Shown here: positions 62,701 through 64,000 of the stretch, piece after piece
How positions within the stretch are numbered: the stretch's first letter is position 1
How the letters are laid out: the number at the start of each line of letters is the position of its first letter
Assembly: GCF_014646335.1 (NCBI RefSeq)
Contig: NZ_BMNG01000002.1
Location: 620,001 to 684,000, forward strand
Origin: Streptomyces lasiicapitis
Lineage (GTDB): Bacteria; Actinomycetota; Actinomycetes; Streptomycetales; Streptomycetaceae
DNA: 64,000 bases
Direction: 5' to 3'
Made by a program: the position numbers and the translations under genes
The notes under the pieces: generated by a model
Told to the model about the DNA's origin: nothing
Databases searched by the model: none
Seen by the model: only the letters and a program-made list of their open reading frames with translations

Positions 62701-64000
62701 GACGCTGCTGCCCGGCACGGCCTTCGTCGAGCTGGCCGTGCGCGCCGGTGACGAGGTCGGCTGCGACCTGCTCGAAGAGCTGATCCTGGAAGCCCCGCTG
62801 GTACTGCCCGACGACGGCACCGGCGTACAGCTCCAGTTGTGGGTGGAGGAGCCGGACGACACCGGACGGCGCACCTTCACCCTGCACTCGCGGCGCCAGA
62901 ACGACGTCCCCGACGAGCCGTGGCTCCGCCACGCGTCCGGAGCCCTCGCCACCGCCGACGCGTCCTCCGGCCCCGCGCGGCCGACGGGCGCCGACGCCGA
63001 CTTCGCCCAGTGGCCGCCCACCGGCGCCGTCGCCGTGGAGACCGAGGAGCTCTACGCGGGCTTCGCCGCCGCGGGACTCGGCTACGGCCCGGCCTTCCAG
63101 GGAGTACGCGCGGCCTGGCGCCGCGGCGACGAGGTCTTCGCGGAGGTCGCGCTGCCGGACGACCAGCACGGTGACGCCGCGGAGTACGGCCTGCACCCCG
63201 CGCTCCTCGACGCGAGCCTCCACGGCATCGCCCTGACCGCCATCGGCCAGGACGGGGACGAGACCGGGGCACGGTTGCCGTTCTCCTGGAGCGGTGTGTC
63301 GCTGTACGCGACCGGCGCGTCCGAACTGCGCGTCCGCCTGACGCCCGCCGCATCCGGCGCGGTGTCCCTCAGCATCGCCGACACCTCCGGCGAGCCGGTC
63401 GCCACGGTGGATTCCCTCATCCTGCGCGCTCTCGCCGCCGGTGAACTGGACGTCGCCGCGTCCGACGACGACTCGCTGTTCCGCGTGGACTGGAGCGTGG
63501 TGTCCGCGCCCGCCCCCGTGTCGGCCGGTGCCTGTGCCGTCCTGGGTACGGACGAGTTGGGGCTGCGCGCGGCGCTGGAGAGCGCCGGTGCGACGGTCGC
63601 GGCGTACGCCGATGTGGCTGAGCTGGCCGCGGCGGTCGACGGCGGGGCTGCCCTGCCGGAGTCCGTGTTCGTGACGTGCGTCGGTGAGGCACGTGACGGG
63701 GACACGGCCGGGTCGGTGCGTGCCTCTCTGTACGACACCTTGGGCATCGTGGGGGAGTGGCTGGCCTTCGAGGCCGGTGAGACCTCCCGTCTGGTGGTGG
63801 TGACGTCCGGTGCCGTGGGCGTGGGCTCCGGTGATGTCGTGTCGGCCGCGGGTCTGGTGGACGCGCCGGTGTGGGGTCTGGTGCGGTCGGCGCAGTCGGA
63901 GAACCCGGGCCGTCTCGTCCTGGTCGACGTCGACGGTGGTGAGCAGGCACTCGCCCTGCTGCCCGGGGCGCTCGGCCTCGACGAGCCGCAGGTGGCGGTG
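59792..64000 (+). CDS. Modular type I polyketide synthase PKS-F, N-terminal part (3' end outside window)
   Basis: The frame is open for 1403 codons to the last base. It starts with a docking coiled coil ([20 protein letters not shown]), closest to that of PKS-E. M13 follows: KS, malonyl AT, DH, then the structural half of a KR. KS Cys is at 60407-60409, AT Ser at 61757-61759 (GHSIG), HAFH at 62057-62068, DH His at 62684-62686, YGP, and DH Asp at 63209-63211 (DASLH). The window ends in the structural KR half ([15 protein letters not shown]), so an ER, if present, would lie beyond the edge. The KS has ALATDPQQ where most others have ALAMDPQQ, a change outside the active site. The docking peptide predicts that PKS-F takes the chain from PKS-E. 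The protein adds a malonyl unit with at least dehydration. Confidence 0.96.
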   Translation, partial: MSNEEKLRDYLKRTTSDLRQARRRLREVEERDQEPIAIVSMSCRYPGGVRTPEELWRLVADGTDALTPFPTDRGWDADALADPDPGADDTAYARVGGFLHEADRFDAPFFGISPREALATDPQQRLLLETSWELFERAGIDPASLRGSATGVFAGVMYHDYASRLHSVPEDVEGYLGTGASSSIVSGRVAYTFGLEGPAVTIDTACSSSLVALHLAVQALRQGECSLALAGGVTVMFTPGTFVDFSKQRGLASDGRCKPYADAADGTGWGEGAGLLLLERLSDARRNGHEVLAVVRGSAVNQDGASNGLTAPNGPSQQRVILQALANAHLAPEQIDAVEGHGTGTTLGDPIEAQALIATYGQDRPEDRPLWLGSIKSNLGHTQAAAGVAGVMKMVMAMREGVLPQTLHVDEPSTHVDWSVGAVELLTEARAWSEREEGTPRRAGVSSFGVSGTNAHVIVEQVPVADPEPTVSAKTSVLSSALPWLVSARSADALRAQAGKLREHVAGRDGLDPVDTGWTLLSARALHEHRAVVFGRDREDFLTGLEALASDGPGAVAGAVAEGRLGAVFTGQGSQRIGMGRELYEAFPVFAAALDEVCAHLDGLLDQPLKDVMFGTDAGLLEQTGYAQPALFAVEVALYRLAESFGVRPEIVGGHSIGELTAAYVAGLWSLEDAAQLVAARGRLMQSLPEGGAMLAVQAAEGDVLPLLEGVTDRVGLAAVNGPSQVVLSGDRAILAGLEEKLRGEGRKVRWLKVSHAFHSPLMDPILDEFREVARGLTYQEPKLPVVSNVTGELAESAQLKDPEYWVRHIREAVRFHDGLGALTGFGVSTLLELGPDSVLTAMAHDTLTDPTAQAGLIAAARKDRPEADTFLTALAQLHVRGAEVDWEPLYAPIESRARVDLPTYAFQHQSYWLHAPALTGDVTSAGLAAADHPLLGAAVQVAGSDARLFAGLLSVDAHPWLADHVVAGRTLLPGTAFVELAVRAGDEVGCDLLEELILEAPLVLPDDGTGVQLQLWVEEPDDTGRRTFTLHSRRQNDVPDEPWLRHASGALATADASSGPARPTGADADFAQWPPTGAVAVETEELYAGFAAAGLGYGPAFQGVRAAWRRGDEVFAEVALPDDQHGDAAEYGLHPALLDASLHGIALTAIGQDGDETGARLPFSWSGVSLYATGASELRVRLTPAASGAVSLSIADTSGEPVATVDSLILRALAAGELDVAASDDDSLFRVDWSVVSAPAPVSAGACAVLGTDELGLRAALESAGATVAAYADVAELAAAVDGGAALPESVFVTCVGEARDGDTAGSVRASLYDTLGIVGEWLAFEAGETSRLVVVTSGAVGVGSGDVVSAAGLVDAPVWGLVRSAQSENPGRLVLVDVDGGEQALALLPGALGLDEPQVAV
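59891..64000 (+). other. PKS module M13, partial: KS-AT(malonyl)-DH-(KR, cut)
   Basis: KS is about 59891-61180 (NLGHTQ; EGHGTGT), AT 61481-62530, DH 62560-63440 and KR structural half from about 63470. HAFH indicates malonyl-CoA. Domains after 64000 are unknown; the reduction state could be alkene or, with an ER, a fully saturated unit. Confidence 0.88.
61196..61252 (+). repeat. Low-GC KS-AT linker cassette, copy 4 (M13)
   Basis: Nearly identical to copy 1, 46 kb away. It encodes [19 protein letters not shown], with CTA and AACG-N2-CGTT. The similarity continues on both sides, since the preceding codons VPVADPE and following codons [13 protein letters not shown] also match M4. Confidence 0.9.

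Noticed and set aside
63470..64000. Possible enoylreductase at the right edge
   Set aside because: The visible residues ([14 protein letters not shown] and neighbours) are the structural half of a KR. No ER nucleotide motif is reached before the window ends.

Overview
The window is 64 kb of very GC-rich DNA in Streptomyces-type codon usage. It lies inside the biosynthetic gene cluster for a large reduced polyketide. Nearly every base belongs to six consecutive plus-strand genes for modular, cis-AT type I polyketide synthases (PKS). The first gene is cut by the left edge of the window and the last by the right edge. No tailoring enzyme, transporter or regulator gene lies inside the window. I cannot name the cluster or its product. 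Genus-level assignment (Streptomyces or a close relative) is inferred from GC content, codon usage and PKS style.

Layout, using window-local names: PKS-A (1-3414, partial; module M1), PKS-B (3499-18686; M2-M4, split by a one-base frameshift at 5262/5263), PKS-C (18772-33324; M5-M7), PKS-D (33616-49317; M8-M10), PKS-E (49318-59685; M11-M12) and PKS-F (59792 to beyond 64000; M13, partial). Domain content is: M1 AT(mal)-KR(A)-ACP; M2 KS-AT(mmal)-DH-KR-ACP; M3 KS-AT(mmal)-KR(A)-ACP; M4 KS-AT(mal)-KR(B)-ACP; M5 KS-AT(mal)-KR(B)-ACP; M6 KS-AT(dead)-KR(A)-ACP; M7 KS-AT(mal)-KR(B)-ACP; M8 KS-AT(mmal)-DH-KR-ACP; M9 KS-AT(mmal)-KR(A)-ACP; M10 KS-AT(mal)-DH-KR-ACP; M11 KS-AT(mmal)-KR(A)-ACP; M12 KS-AT(mal)-DH-KR-ACP; M13 KS-AT(mal)-DH-(KR begins, cut). 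No ER or TE is visible. Terminal docking peptides suggest that chains pass A->B->C->D->E->F. The A->B junction uses a different docking class from the other four. The expected chain is a polyol with several secondary alcohols, methyl branches and isolated di- and trisubstituted alkenes, as in large polyol macrolides.

The genes are tightly packed. Gaps are 84, 85, 291, 0 and 106 bp. The only sizeable gap (33325-33615) holds a large nested inverted repeat that would fold well as RNA, three phased GTAGGGG heptamers that also form a G-quadruplex motif, and a plausible promoter for PKS-D.

Most notable points: (1) the M6 acyltransferase has lost its catalytic serine (GHSxG became GHGPG) and carries changes in two other active-site motifs while its frame stays open; (2) PKS-B is interrupted by a one-base deletion within the M2 AT; (3) the 291-bp gap contains structured regulatory DNA; (4) five 15-bp tandem repeats fill the PKS-A/PKS-B gap; (5) several near-identical tracts and a low-GC KS-AT linker cassette point to recent recombination between modules.
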